Part shown: positions 30,911 through 38,598 of the stretch, one piece after another
Layout of the letters: the number at the start of each line of letters is the position of its first letter
How positions within the stretch are numbered: the stretch's first letter is position 1
Source of the DNA: Pseudomonadota bacterium
GTDB lineage: Bacteria > Pseudomonadota > Alphaproteobacteria > GCA-2746255
Assembly: GCA_040752895.1 (NCBI GenBank)
Contig: JBFMHN010000001.1
Coordinates: 289,213 to 353,212, forward strand
Direction: 5' to 3'
DNA: 64,000 bases
Notes under the pieces: generated by a model
What the model saw: the letters and a program-made list of their open reading frames with translations, nothing else
What the model was told of the DNA's origin: nothing
Database searches by the model: none
Program-made: the position numbers and the translations under genes

Positions 30911-33643
30911 GTGACAGCACCGGAACAGGCCCCCCTCGACATCGTGCCGATTGCGATCGAAGAGGAGATGAAGCGCTCCTACCTCGATTACGCGATGAGC
31001 GTGATCGTCTCGCGCGCCATCCCCGACGTCCGCGACGGCTTGAAGCCCGTCCACCGGCGGATCCTTTATGCGATGAAGGAGGCCGGCTACGACTGGAACC
31101 GACCGTACCGCAAATCCGCCCGCGTCGTCGGCGAGGTGATGGGTAAATACCACCCGCACGGCGACGCGGCGATCTACGATGCGATGGTGCGGATGGCGCA
31201 GACTTTCTCGATGCGGCTTATGCTGCTGGACGGGCAGGGGAACTTCGGTTCGATGGACGGCGATCCGCCGGCCGCCATGCGCTACACGGAAATCCGTCTC
31301 GCCCAGTCTGCCCATACGATGCTGGAGGACATCGACAAGCAAACGGTCGATTTCCAGCCGAGCTACGACGATTCCTCCGTTGAACCCATCGTTCTGCCGT
31401 CCCGTTTCCCCAACCTTCTCGTGAACGGTGCTGGCGGTATTGCCGTCGGCATGGCGACGAACATCCCGACCCACAATCTGGGCGAGGTGATCGACGCGGC
31501 CTGCGCGCTGATCAAGAACCCTAACCTCTCGATTGAAGAATTGATGGAGATCGTGCCGGCGCCGGACTTTCCCACCGGCGGCATCATCTTGGGCAGGACC
31601 GGCGTGCGCTCGGCCTATCACACGGGCCGGGGCTCCATCGTCATGCGCGGCCGCACCGCGGTCGAGGAGATCCGCAAGGACCGCGAGGCGATCGTCATTA
31701 CGGAGGTGCCCTATCAGGTCAACAAGGCGCGGATGGTCGAACGCATCGCCGAGATGGCGCGCGACAAGCAGATCGAGGGCATCGCGGACCTTCGCGACGA
31801 ATCGGACCGTCACGGCGTGCGGGTCGTTGTCGAATTGAAACGCGACGCCCAGGCCGAAGTCGTCTTGAACCAGCTTTTCCGCTTCACGCCGCTGCAGACG
31901 ACGTTCGGCGTCAACATGCTGGCGCTGAACGAAGGCCGCCCGGAATTGATGAGCCTCAAGGTCGTGCTCGAGGCTTTCCTTCTTTTCCGCGAGAAGGTCA
32001 TCACCCGGCGCACGGTCTTCGAGCTCGGCAAGGCGCGCGAGCGGGCCCACATCCTGGTCGGGCTGGCGATCGCGGTGGCCAATATCGACCCCATCATCGC
32101 CCTTATCCGTCAGGCGAAAGACCCCAACGTTGCCCGCGAACAACTGACCAAGAAAACCTGGCAGGTAAAAGACGTCGAACCGATCATCAAGCTGATCGAC
32201 GAGCCGGGTCACCGGGTGAAGGACGGCTACTACAAGCTTTCCGAGGAACAGGCCAAAGCCATTCTCGAACTGCGCCTGCAACGGCTAACCGGGCTTGAAC
32301 GCGACAAGATCGCCGGGGAACTGAAGGACCTCGTCGCCCAGATTTCCGAACACCTTGAGGTGCTGCGCTCGCGCGAGAAGCTTTTGAAAATTCTGCGTGA
32401 CGAACTGCTCGACATCCGCAAGCGCTTCGCGACGCCCAGGCTTACGACGATCGAAGAAGGGGAGTTCGAGCAGGACATCGAGGACCTGATCCCACGCGAG
32501 GAGATGGTCGTCACGGTGAGCCAGAACGGCTACGTGAAGCGCGTTCCCTTAAGCACCTACCGCGCCCAGCGCCGCGGCGGCAAGGGCCGCGCCGGCATGG
32601 CGACCCGCGAGGAGGACTTCGTTACCCAGGTTTTTGTCGTCAACACGCACACCTCGGTCCTGTTCTTCTCCTCGACCGGCAAGGTCTACAAGCTCAAGGT
32701 TTACAAGTTGCCTCTGGGTTCCCCGCAGTCGCTCGGCAAGGCGATGGTGAACCTGCTGCCGCTCGGGCCGGGCGAGACGATTTCGACCCTGATGCCGCTG
32801 CCCGAAGACGAGGCGGACGTCGAAAGCCTGACCGTCCTGTTCGCGACGGCGAGCGGTTACGTCCGCCGCAACCGGCTTTCCGACTTCGTTCACGTCATGG
32901 CGAACGGCAAGATCGCGATGAAGCTTGAAGAGGGCGATCGCCTGGTCGGCGTGCGCACCTGCACGGAAGACGGCGACGTGCTTCTCTCGACGCGCTCCGG
33001 CAAATGCATCCGCTTTCAGGTCACCGACGTCCGCATCTTCAGCGGCCGCGCCTCGATCGGGGTAAGGGGCATCAAGCTTGCGAAGGAAGACCGGGTCATC
33101 GATATGTCGGTCCTTTACCACACGGCTGCCGAGACGGCCGAGCGCGAAGAATATTTGCGCGTCGCCGCTTTCCGGCGGCGGACCGCCGGCGAGCCGTCGG
33201 CGGAGGGCGAAGCGGTCGAGCCGTCGGACCCGGCACTTTTCGAGAAGATGGCGGCGGCGGAGGAATTTCTCCTCAGCGTCACGGAGAACGGCTACGGCAA
33301 GCGAAGCTCGGCCTACGAGTACCGGATCACGAAGCGCGGCGGCGTCGGCATCGTCGGCATTGACACCTCGGAACGTAACGGCCCGGTCGTCGCCACCTTC
33401 CCGGTCGCCGACGAGGACCAGATTTTGCTGATGACGGACAAGGGTAAGCTCATCCGCTGCCCGGTCAACGATATCCGCCGGGCCGGGCGTGCGACGCAAG
33501 GAGTGACGCTCTTCAAGGTGGCGAAGGGGGAGCACGTCGTCTCCGTGACCCGCCTCGGCGAGCAGGAGGGCGAAGTCGAAGCAGGCGAGAACCCGGATGC
33601 CGAGGCAGCCGATACCGACGCGCTTGCGGAAGGGGAGGCGTAA
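30911..33643 (+). CDS. gyrA: DNA gyrase subunit A
   Basis: GyrA (910 residues) cuts and rejoins DNA in the gyrase tetramer. The catalytic tyrosine is Y125 in AAMRYTE. The GyrA box QRRGGKG (about residue 553) starts the wrapping domain and separates it from ParC. In the quinolone-resistance region the sequence is [11 protein letters not shown]; Ala86 stands where E. coli has Ser83. The C-terminal beta-pinwheel has the usual repeats, with an acidic insertion near residues 755-775 and an acidic tail. The start is a GTG at 30911, just after an AT-rich leader. coaD begins 5 bp after the stop. Confidence 0.98.
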   Translation: MTAPEQAPLDIVPIAIEEEMKRSYLDYAMSVIVSRAIPDVRDGLKPVHRRILYAMKEAGYDWNRPYRKSARVVGEVMGKYHPHGDAAIYDAMVRMAQTFSMRLMLLDGQGNFGSMDGDPPAAMRYTEIRLAQSAHTMLEDIDKQTVDFQPSYDDSSVEPIVLPSRFPNLLVNGAGGIAVGMATNIPTHNLGEVIDAACALIKNPNLSIEELMEIVPAPDFPTGGIILGRTGVRSAYHTGRGSIVMRGRTAVEEIRKDREAIVITEVPYQVNKARMVERIAEMARDKQIEGIADLRDESDRHGVRVVVELKRDAQAEVVLNQLFRFTPLQTTFGVNMLALNEGRPELMSLKVVLEAFLLFREKVITRRTVFELGKARERAHILVGLAIAVANIDPIIALIRQAKDPNVAREQLTKKTWQVKDVEPIIKLIDEPGHRVKDGYYKLSEEQAKAILELRLQRLTGLERDKIAGELKDLVAQISEHLEVLRSREKLLKILRDELLDIRKRFATPRLTTIEEGEFEQDIEDLIPREEMVVTVSQNGYVKRVPLSTYRAQRRGGKGRAGMATREEDFVTQVFVVNTHTSVLFFSSTGKVYKLKVYKLPLGSPQSLGKAMVNLLPLGPGETISTLMPLPEDEADVESLTVLFATASGYVRRNRLSDFVHVMANGKIAMKLEEGDRLVGVRTCTEDGDVLLSTRSGKCIRFQVTDVRIFSGRASIGVRGIKLAKEDRVIDMSVLYHTAAETAEREEYLRVAAFRRRTAGEPSAEGEAVEPSDPALFEKMAAAEEFLLSVTENGYGKRSSAYEYRITKRGGVGIVGIDTSERNGPVVATFPVADEDQILLMTDKGKLIRCPVNDIRRAGRATQGVTLFKVAKGEHVVSVTRLGEQEGEVEAGENPDAEAADTDALAEGEA

Positions 33644-33648
33644 CAGGC

Positions 33649-34182
33649 ATGCACCGCATCGGCATCTACCCGGGTACCTTCGACCCGATCACGAACGGGC
33701 ATTTCGACATCATCACGCGGGCGATGAAATTCCTCGACGAAGTCGTCGTCGCCGTTGCCGAAAACGCCGGCAAGGACCCGGTGTTCGCGCTGGCCGAGCG
33801 CGTCGAAATGGTTGAGGAGGAAATCGCCGTCCTCAACCACGCCGGCAACCGCATTCGGGTGAAGCCGTTCAGCAACCTTCTGATGCACTTCGCGATCGAG
33901 AACGATGCCTCCGTCATTCTGCGGGGCCTTCGCGCCGTCTCCGATTTCGAATACGAATTCCAGATGGCGGGCATGAACGCCCGCATCCACCCGCCGATCG
34001 AGACGGTCTTCTTGATGGCCTCCGAGCGCCACCAGTTCATCTCGTCGCGCTTCGTGAAGGAGGTAAGCCGCCTGGGCGGCGACGTGAGCCAGTTCGTGCC
34101 GCCTCGGGTGTTCGAGCGCCTGAAGGCGAAATCCGCCAAACGCGATCCGAAGAAGCTGGTTCAGACTTTCGAAGACAAATAG
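33649..34182 (+). CDS. coaD: phosphopantetheine adenylyltransferase
   Basis: CoaD (177 residues) adenylates 4'-phosphopantetheine in coenzyme A synthesis. It is a nucleotidyltransferase with GTFDPITNGHFDI (T/HxGH motif, residues 9-21), LRGLRAVSDFEYEFQMAGMN and the C-terminal ISSRFVKE motif. The length is slightly above the E. coli enzyme, with a basic tail. It is closely coupled to gyrA (5 bp gap, AGGC before the ATG), a neighbourhood seen in other alphaproteobacteria. It ends 79 bp before tRNA-Lys. Confidence 0.96.
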   Translation: MHRIGIYPGTFDPITNGHFDIITRAMKFLDEVVVAVAENAGKDPVFALAERVEMVEEEIAVLNHAGNRIRVKPFSNLLMHFAIENDASVILRGLRAVSDFEYEFQMAGMNARIHPPIETVFLMASERHQFISSRFVKEVSRLGGDVSQFVPPRVFERLKAKSAKRDPKKLVQTFEDK

Positions 34183-34191
34183 TGCAACTTC

Positions 34192-34211
34192 TCTTGCCTT
34201 TGGCGGCAAGA
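34192..34211 (+). terminator. weak stem-loop after coaD
   Basis: Seven paired bases (TCTTGCC / GGCAAGA) with a 6-base loop lie 10 bases after the coaD stop. There is no T-run after it, so it may be a processing or 3'-end stabilising hairpin, or chance. Confidence 0.3.
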
Positions 34212-34261
34212 TGGATTGAGTTAGCCGCCGGGGAGGGATATTCCTAGCGCCCAAGCTTCGT

Positions 34262-34337
34262 GAGCCCGTAGCTCAGTTGGCAGAGCATCTGACTTTTAAT
34301 CAGAGGGTCGATGGTTCGAATCCATCCGGGCTCACCA
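34262..34337 (+). tRNA. tRNA-Lys (anticodon UUU)
   Basis: A full cloverleaf is seen. The acceptor stem is GAGCCCG pairing with CGGGCTC, the D arm is GCTCAGTTGGCAGAGC, and the anticodon stem TCTGA/TCAGA has loop CTTTTAA (anticodon TTT). The T arm contains GGTTCGAATCC, and CCA is encoded. The AT-rich three-gene cassette begins about 120 bp downstream, so this gene may have served as an insertion landmark, although no repeat of its 3' end was found. Confidence 0.97.
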
Positions 34338-34455
34338 GTTTTATAAATAGCATCAAGTAGTTATATAGACTTGAACCGACAGCGGTAGATCGAAAAATCC
34401 TTGTGTTCGCACTATGTCCGCAAAGTGGGGCCGACGGACATGGCCGCCCTAACGA

Positions 34456-35235
34456 TCAGGGGCTAGAATTTAACGACACGTCATTCGATTTCAAAATAGG
34501 GAAACCTTCTTCATCCAACTTTTCCTGATTTCTATCCAAGAAAATAATAAACCGATCTACAATTTTCCATATAAGGCACACCGCTTTTGCGCGCTCCTTA
34601 CCTGTTAGTGCACCCCATTTGCCATGCCGCTCATGCTTTGCTTGTTTGTACAAGAAAGTATGACAGCTATGGTCGAGTCGAAGCTTATCTTCTGCTTCCC
34701 GCAAAGCATGGTTTTTTTCTTTTGGGTAATTCGGCTGAACATGAATTCGTATCCTCTCTAATGTGCGAAAACAAAAGAAGCTCGTATCTTCTAATGATCT
34801 AATGGCCTCTCGGAGATCAGCCAATGCATTTCGAAGAGCCGCGTGTCGAATAGCAAGAGCGCCAACTGTTGCATCATCTAATGATCTTTCTGATTCTTTG
34901 TTTTCTACCTCCTTTACGCTAGGTCCATATATTTGCATTGTGCCGTGGTCGTTAATACACATGCCGCCAGTTATTTCTACGTCCCACCCGATTCCTTTGC
35001 GATATCCGAGAGCATCCACCTGTGATTTCATCACTTGGCCGACAATTAGATAAAGATCGTCAATGAATTCGGGGCTGTGTGAAGTTTCAACCTCAACAAG
35101 GATCTGACCCTTTCCAGAGAAGACCGTAATATGTGGAGATGTACCATCACTAAGAGAAATTGGATAAGTCCTCCGTGGAATAGTCACCCAGCTCCTTTCA
35201 GGGTGAACCCTGCCCGTGAAAATGAATTTGATCAT
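34456..35235 (-). CDS. hypothetical protein, third gene of AT-rich cassette
   Basis: About 259 residues, family not recognised. A perfect GGAGG precedes the ATG at 35235; the frame reaches a TTG at 35247. The N-terminal half is predicted beta-rich (KFIFTGRVHPERSWV, ILVEVETSHSPEFIDD) and the C-terminal half helical and basic. A cysteine/histidine cluster (LDHSCHTFLYKQAKHERHG, about residues 190-208) precedes a helix with IWKIVDRFIIFLDRNQEK. There is no signal peptide or membrane segment. The gene is much richer in A/T than the flanking housekeeping genes and shares strand and spacing with two others upstream, so transfer as a unit is likely. No function is assigned. Confidence 0.75.
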   Translation of the reverse strand: MIKFIFTGRVHPERSWVTIPRRTYPISLSDGTSPHITVFSGKGQILVEVETSHSPEFIDDLYLIVGQVMKSQVDALGYRKGIGWDVEITGGMCINDHGTMQIYGPSVKEVENKESERSLDDATVGALAIRHAALRNALADLREAIRSLEDTSFFCFRTLERIRIHVQPNYPKEKNHALREAEDKLRLDHSCHTFLYKQAKHERHGKWGALTGKERAKAVCLIWKIVDRFIIFLDRNQEKLDEEGFPILKSNDVSLNSSP

Positions 35236-35288
35236 TGTCGCCTCCAAGAGGCCGGGATCACTTGCAATTCAGCCAGCAGAGTTCGAAA

Positions 35289-35594
35289 TCAGGCGCGCCC
35301 CTCTCTCAGAAATGTATCGACGCGATCTGCAAAACTCAAAATTCGGATGGCGATCTCGCTAAGATCGGTTTCCGATAGCTCATCAATTGTGCTGGCTACG
35401 TCACCTTCTCCGACGTTCAGGCGGTCCTCGATGTAGATCCAATCGCTCCGTAAGTCGTCCGGGAGCTTTTTCGACTCAACGGGCCACATTTCAGCATAGG
35501 CCGACTTCATGCGGTCGGCGATGCGCCCTGGGTGCGACACGAGAGATGAGATCGCTTTCGTCAATGCCTGAGAAACGTAATCGAGTCTGGCCAT
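35289..35594 (-). CDS. hypothetical protein, second gene of AT-rich cassette
   Basis: A 101-residue soluble protein, mostly helical and acidic (ESKKLPDDLRSDWIYIEDRL, DELSETDLSEIAIRILSF). No recognised family, signal peptide or membrane segment. Its ATG is 21 bp after the stop of the 377-residue membrane-anchored gene and its stop is 53 bp before the ATG of the next gene, which supports one operon. The upstream purine-rich sequence repeats GAGAATCA, so the ribosome site is uncertain. Base composition is intermediate between the cassette and the genome. Confidence 0.7.
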   Translation of the reverse strand: MARLDYVSQALTKAISSLVSHPGRIADRMKSAYAEMWPVESKKLPDDLRSDWIYIEDRLNVGEGDVASTIDELSETDLSEIAIRILSFADRVDTFLREGRA

Positions 35595-35615
35595 CTGATT
35601 CTCTGATTCTCGCGC

Positions 35616-36749
35616 TCAAACGAACAATGAAATCAACAAGATGATGGTCAATATCCATATGGCAACTTTAATGTGCCCGAATGCATTGCTTAGATCGGAA
35701 ACAGCCCCCAATATTCTCTCGCGAAATTGTGATTCAGGATCTGGTACTTCCTCTTGCGCTTCGTCATATAAATCGTTTTCAAGTTCAAGGGAATTATCAG
35801 CCCATTTTGGCTCTGGCTTTTCTCCAACGGTAATGGAATCTAAAATTATTGAGCATGGTGGTGAATCTCGCTCGGTGGGAATGTAGGGTATGTAGTGGGT
35901 GTCAGGACGTAGTTCGCGTACATAAGAAATCATATTTTTTTCGAATAAGTGAGCCTGAACCACGACCTCTAAGGGAACATTCCCACCGCGCTGCCTAACT
36001 TCGTTTTCGAGCTCAGCTAGAGTTCCTTCTTTCACGTACATTTCGGCAAGTAAATAATCCTCATCCGGATCATGTTCGTCATATTTACGTAATTCATAAT
36101 CTTGGAGCATCAATAGTCCAGCCAGATCATTCTTATACTCGCGGATATAGAGGTAGATTCGATCGAAAGATTGATCAGACTCGATCTCGTCCGGATCAGC
36201 TTCAATCGCAGATTCTATTTTCTTATTATCTGCTTCCCCTTTTTTAGCTACCAAGAATGTTTTGATTGAAGCTCTGCGTTTAATTTCAGCCCAACAAACT
36301 AGCCTAAGTTCTCGACGCTCTTCATATGGGCGTACTTCTCTCCGATGTGCCCATCGAAATTCGGATTGTTCTTTCTCGCTTAGCCCATCGAAATTTTCTC
36401 TTGCCCGCTTAGCCAAGTGCCGAAATTCGCGACGATTTCGACCTTTTTCTTTTTCCTCATCGTTTTCTCCATCTGGTTCTAGATTTTGTTCCTCTCTTTG
36501 CTCATCGAGTATGTCTTGAAGTGCGCCCCATTCATCTGTCTTTAGAACTTTATAGGTTCGTAAAAATTCATAGTCACTTACATGTAAGTATAAGTCGCAC
36601 CACTCCTTAAAATAGGTGTGAGTCTTTTTACCTGTACCAGTGTATTCTTCGATGATTAAAGGATTGACGAAGACTCTTTTTACTTTTGACGAATCATCCT
36701 CGTTACGGGTTTCTTTCTGCTCGGTCTTGGATGTTTTGTCCTCGGTCAT
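35616..36749 (-). CDS. hypothetical charged protein with C-terminal membrane anchor, first gene of AT-rich cassette
   Basis: 377 residues from the ATG at 36749, which follows GGGGAAAAC; a TTG nine codons earlier is possible. The protein is very rich in Glu, Asp, Lys and Arg. It has a highly acidic/basic stretch around residues 70-130 that probably forms coiled coil, and a single C-terminal membrane helix (about 358-377, IKVAIWILTIILLISLFV). This tail-anchored layout puts nearly the whole protein in the cytoplasm. No catalytic motif or family was recognised. Composition is far more AT-rich than the neighbourhood, which together with the tRNA-Lys next door suggests horizontal acquisition. Function unknown; a sensing or defence role is only speculation. 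Confidence 0.75.
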   Translation of the reverse strand: MTEDKTSKTEQKETRNEDDSSKVKRVFVNPLIIEEYTGTGKKTHTYFKEWCDLYLHVSDYEFLRTYKVLKTDEWGALQDILDEQREEQNLEPDGENDEEKEKGRNRREFRHLAKRARENFDGLSEKEQSEFRWAHRREVRPYEERRELRLVCWAEIKRRASIKTFLVAKKGEADNKKIESAIEADPDEIESDQSFDRIYLYIREYKNDLAGLLMLQDYELRKYDEHDPDEDYLLAEMYVKEGTLAELENEVRQRGGNVPLEVVVQAHLFEKNMISYVRELRPDTHYIPYIPTERDSPPCSIILDSITVGEKPEPKWADNSLELENDLYDEAQEEVPDPESQFRERILGAVSDLSNAFGHIKVAIWILTIILLISLFV

Positions 36750-36806
36750 GTTTTCCCCGGCGAATTTCCTACCCAAAGACTAACTTCTTTTAAGCAACCC
36801 GGTCAT

Positions 36807-36823
36807 CCTAAGCTAGGCTTAGG
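36807..36823. repeat. 17-bp inverted repeat
   Basis: CCTAAGC and GCTTAGG flank a 3-base TAG centre, giving a perfect 7-bp dyad about 58 bp upstream of the first gene of the AT-rich cassette. It could be an operator for the minus-strand operon or a junction remnant; a terminator is unlikely because no U-run follows on either strand. Confidence 0.4.
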
Positions 36824-37035
36824 GTTTAAGAAATGTTTCCAATAGCCTGAACAGCTCGGAATCGTTGAAACATGGGGTAGGGAGCTGCAAGGTTATGGCA
36901 AGGTCACGCTCGCAGATACCGCACGTATGCGTCGGCTTCGGCCCTGATTGTTGCCGCTCTGTTGCTCACCGCTCGACGCACTCCGCTCCCCGCCCGCTTC
37001 GCATGCGCGAGCTCGCCGCGACCTTTTCCGTTATC

Positions 37036-37066
37036 TGCGCCGCCGGTCTGTGGTGGTTTTGGCCGG
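37036..37066 (+). repeat. 31-bp direct repeat, copy 1
   Basis: These 31 bases are identical to 38149-38179, where they encode part of the membrane anchor of a cytochrome c. The copies are 1,113 bp apart and flank the aldo/keto reductase gene. Flanking similarity fades quickly on both sides. Here no functional gene is present. Confidence 0.8.
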
Positions 37067-37196
37067 TCCCTCGGGGTGGTGCTACTTGCCGGAACTCGGT
37101 TACCATGGCCTTTGTGCCGAAGGGCAGGGCCCTTCCCGACAAACTTGGGCGGGGTGATCCGAAGGCCGTTCGAAAGCGGCGCGGAGAAGGAAACGC

Positions 37197-38090
37197 ATGA
37201 ACCGGAACCTTGACGGGACGGGGTGGCGGGTAAGGCCGATCGGCCTCGGCGCCATGCAGCTTTCCATCGCGGGGCGGCCGGATGAATCCCAGGCCTTCGC
37301 GGTCATCACCGCGTTCGTCGAAGCGGGCGGCAATTTCATCGACACCGCCAACGTCTACTGCCTGGACGATTCGGACATCGGCCACAACGAGCGCCTTCTC
37401 CACAAGGTGCTTACGCGGATCGGCGCGCAAGACGCCGTGCTGGTCGCCACAAAGGGTGGCCTGCGGCGGCCGAAAGGGGCGTGGGTAACGGATGGGAACC
37501 CGGAATGGCTGCGCGCCTCGTGCGAGAAGAGCCTTAAGGACCTGCAACGCAACGCGCTTCCCCTCTACCACCTCCACGCGGTGGACCCGGACGTGCCCTT
37601 CGAGGAATCGCTCGGGGAATTGATCCGACTTAAAGAGGAAGGAAAAATCCTGAACATCGGGTTGTCGAACGTCGATCGGGCGGAACTTAAGTTTGCGCTT
37701 GGCCGGACGGCGATCGCATCGGTTCAAAATCGCTGCAACCCGTTCTTCAAAAGGGATTTCGGCAGCGGCCTTATTGGTTTTTGCCAGGAACAAGGTGTTG
37801 CCTATATTCCCTTCGGTCCCGTGGGGGGCCATGGGGGCCATGTGCGATTGCCGAAGCATCCGCTCTTCCAGCGTCTCGCCAAGAAGCATGCGACGTCGCC
37901 CTATGGCGTCGCCCTGGCGTGGCTTCTGGAGAAAGGGAACCATATCTTCCCGATCCCGGGGGCGAGCAAGGTGTCGAGCGTGCGCGATTCGGCGCGCGCC
38001 ATCCACCTGCGGCTCGAACCCGACGACGTTGCCGAAATCGACCGCCTGCCGGATCAGGAAGCCCATTCGTCCCGCACCTCTCGTGTCTAG
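37197..38090 (+). CDS. aldo/keto reductase
   Basis: This 297-residue (alpha/beta)8 oxidoreductase shows the catalytic tetrad at D49, Y54, K86 and H127 (FIDTANVY, VATKGG, YHLHAVD). The NADPH-binding C-terminal motif is IPGASKVSSVRDSARA (about residues 257-272). Family members reduce aldehydes, ketones or sugars with NADPH; the substrate cannot be told. The sequence PVGGHGGHVRLP replaces a usual loop and may shape the pocket. The stop overlaps the GTG start of a cytochrome c gene, suggesting co-expression of the two redox proteins. Confidence 0.92.
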   Translation: MNRNLDGTGWRVRPIGLGAMQLSIAGRPDESQAFAVITAFVEAGGNFIDTANVYCLDDSDIGHNERLLHKVLTRIGAQDAVLVATKGGLRRPKGAWVTDGNPEWLRASCEKSLKDLQRNALPLYHLHAVDPDVPFEESLGELIRLKEEGKILNIGLSNVDRAELKFALGRTAIASVQNRCNPFFKRDFGSGLIGFCQEQGVAYIPFGPVGGHGGHVRLPKHPLFQRLAKKHATSPYGVALAWLLEKGNHIFPIPGASKVSSVRDSARAIHLRLEPDDVAEIDRLPDQEAHSSRTSRV

Positions 38091-38598
38091 GGCCGGCCGC
38101 CGGCGCTTGCCGTGGGTCGCGGCTCTTGCCGTGGCCGTGGCCGTCGCTTGCGCCGCCGGTCTGTGGTGGTTTTGGCCGGCCTCTCCGGAGCCGTGGGCCG
38201 ATCCCGACGACGATCGCTTGGTCGCGCTCGGCAAGGTCGTTTATGAGGAGCGCTGCGCCGTTTGCCACGGCACACGGCTGGAAGGCGAGCCCGATTGGCA
38301 GACCCGCAAGCCGGACGGCTTGCTGCCGGCGCCGCCGCACGACGCGACCGGGCATAGCTGGCACCACCCGGACGCCCAGCTTTTCGCCATCACGAAATAC
38401 GGCATCGGGCGGTTTGCGCCGCCGGGCTACCGCAGTGCCATGCCGGCCTTTGAAGAGGTTCTCACCGACGCGGAAATCTGGGCGGCGCTGGCCTATATCA
38501 AAAGCCATTGGCCGGCCCGCGAGCGCGCCTTTCAGGCGCAGATGAACCCGCCCGGCGCCGATCAGGGAAACAGGAAAAAGCCCGCCACCGTGAAATAG
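38083..38598 (+). CDS. membrane-anchored class I cytochrome c
   Basis: 171 residues from a GTG at 38083, which overlaps the aldo/keto reductase by 8 bp. The open frame runs further upstream, but inside that gene. An N-terminal anchor (about residues 10-31) is followed by a periplasmic domain with the haem motif CAVCH (C58, C61, H62) and a likely axial methionine M120 in SAMPAF. The fold ends with DAEIWAALAYIKSHW, the typical last helix of small c-type cytochromes. The anchor codons contain copy 2 of the 31-bp repeat. Its 3' end overlaps the convergent mgtE by 37 bp. The electron partner is unknown. Confidence 0.85.
   Translation: MSRAGRRRLPWVAALAVAVAVACAAGLWWFWPASPEPWADPDDDRLVALGKVVYEERCAVCHGTRLEGEPDWQTRKPDGLLPAPPHDATGHSWHHPDAQLFAITKYGIGRFAPPGYRSAMPAFEEVLTDAEIWAALAYIKSHWPARERAFQAQMNPPGADQGNRKKPATVK
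38149..38179 (+). repeat. 31-bp direct repeat, copy 2 (inside cytochrome c anchor)
   Basis: Identical to 37036-37066. Here it encodes CAAGLWWFWP at the end of the membrane anchor of the cytochrome c, so this copy is the functional one. Confidence 0.8.

Larger units (their letters stand above)
36750..37196. other. gene-poor stretch between AT-rich cassette and aldo/keto reductase gene
   Basis: These 447 bp hold the upstream edge of the minus-strand cassette, a 17-bp hairpin at 36807-36823 and a transition from AT-rich to GC-rich sequence near 36900. They also hold one copy of a 31-bp repeat (37036-37066) shared with the cytochrome c gene. Short frames on the plus strand (for example 36865-37200) have no family features. 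In one of them the repeat encodes CAAGLWWFWP, the same residues as the cytochrome c anchor, so this may be a gene fragment. No promoter stands out. Confidence 0.5.

Noticed and set aside
34262-34337. Search for a duplicated tRNA-Lys 3' end as an attachment site
   Set aside because: No copy of the 3' end was found around 36.8-37.2 kb, and no integrase is present; integration at this tRNA remains unproven.
36865-37200. 111-codon frame before the aldo/keto reductase
   Set aside because: No family features apart from the CAAGLWWFWP repeat; treated as possible remnant, not as a gene.
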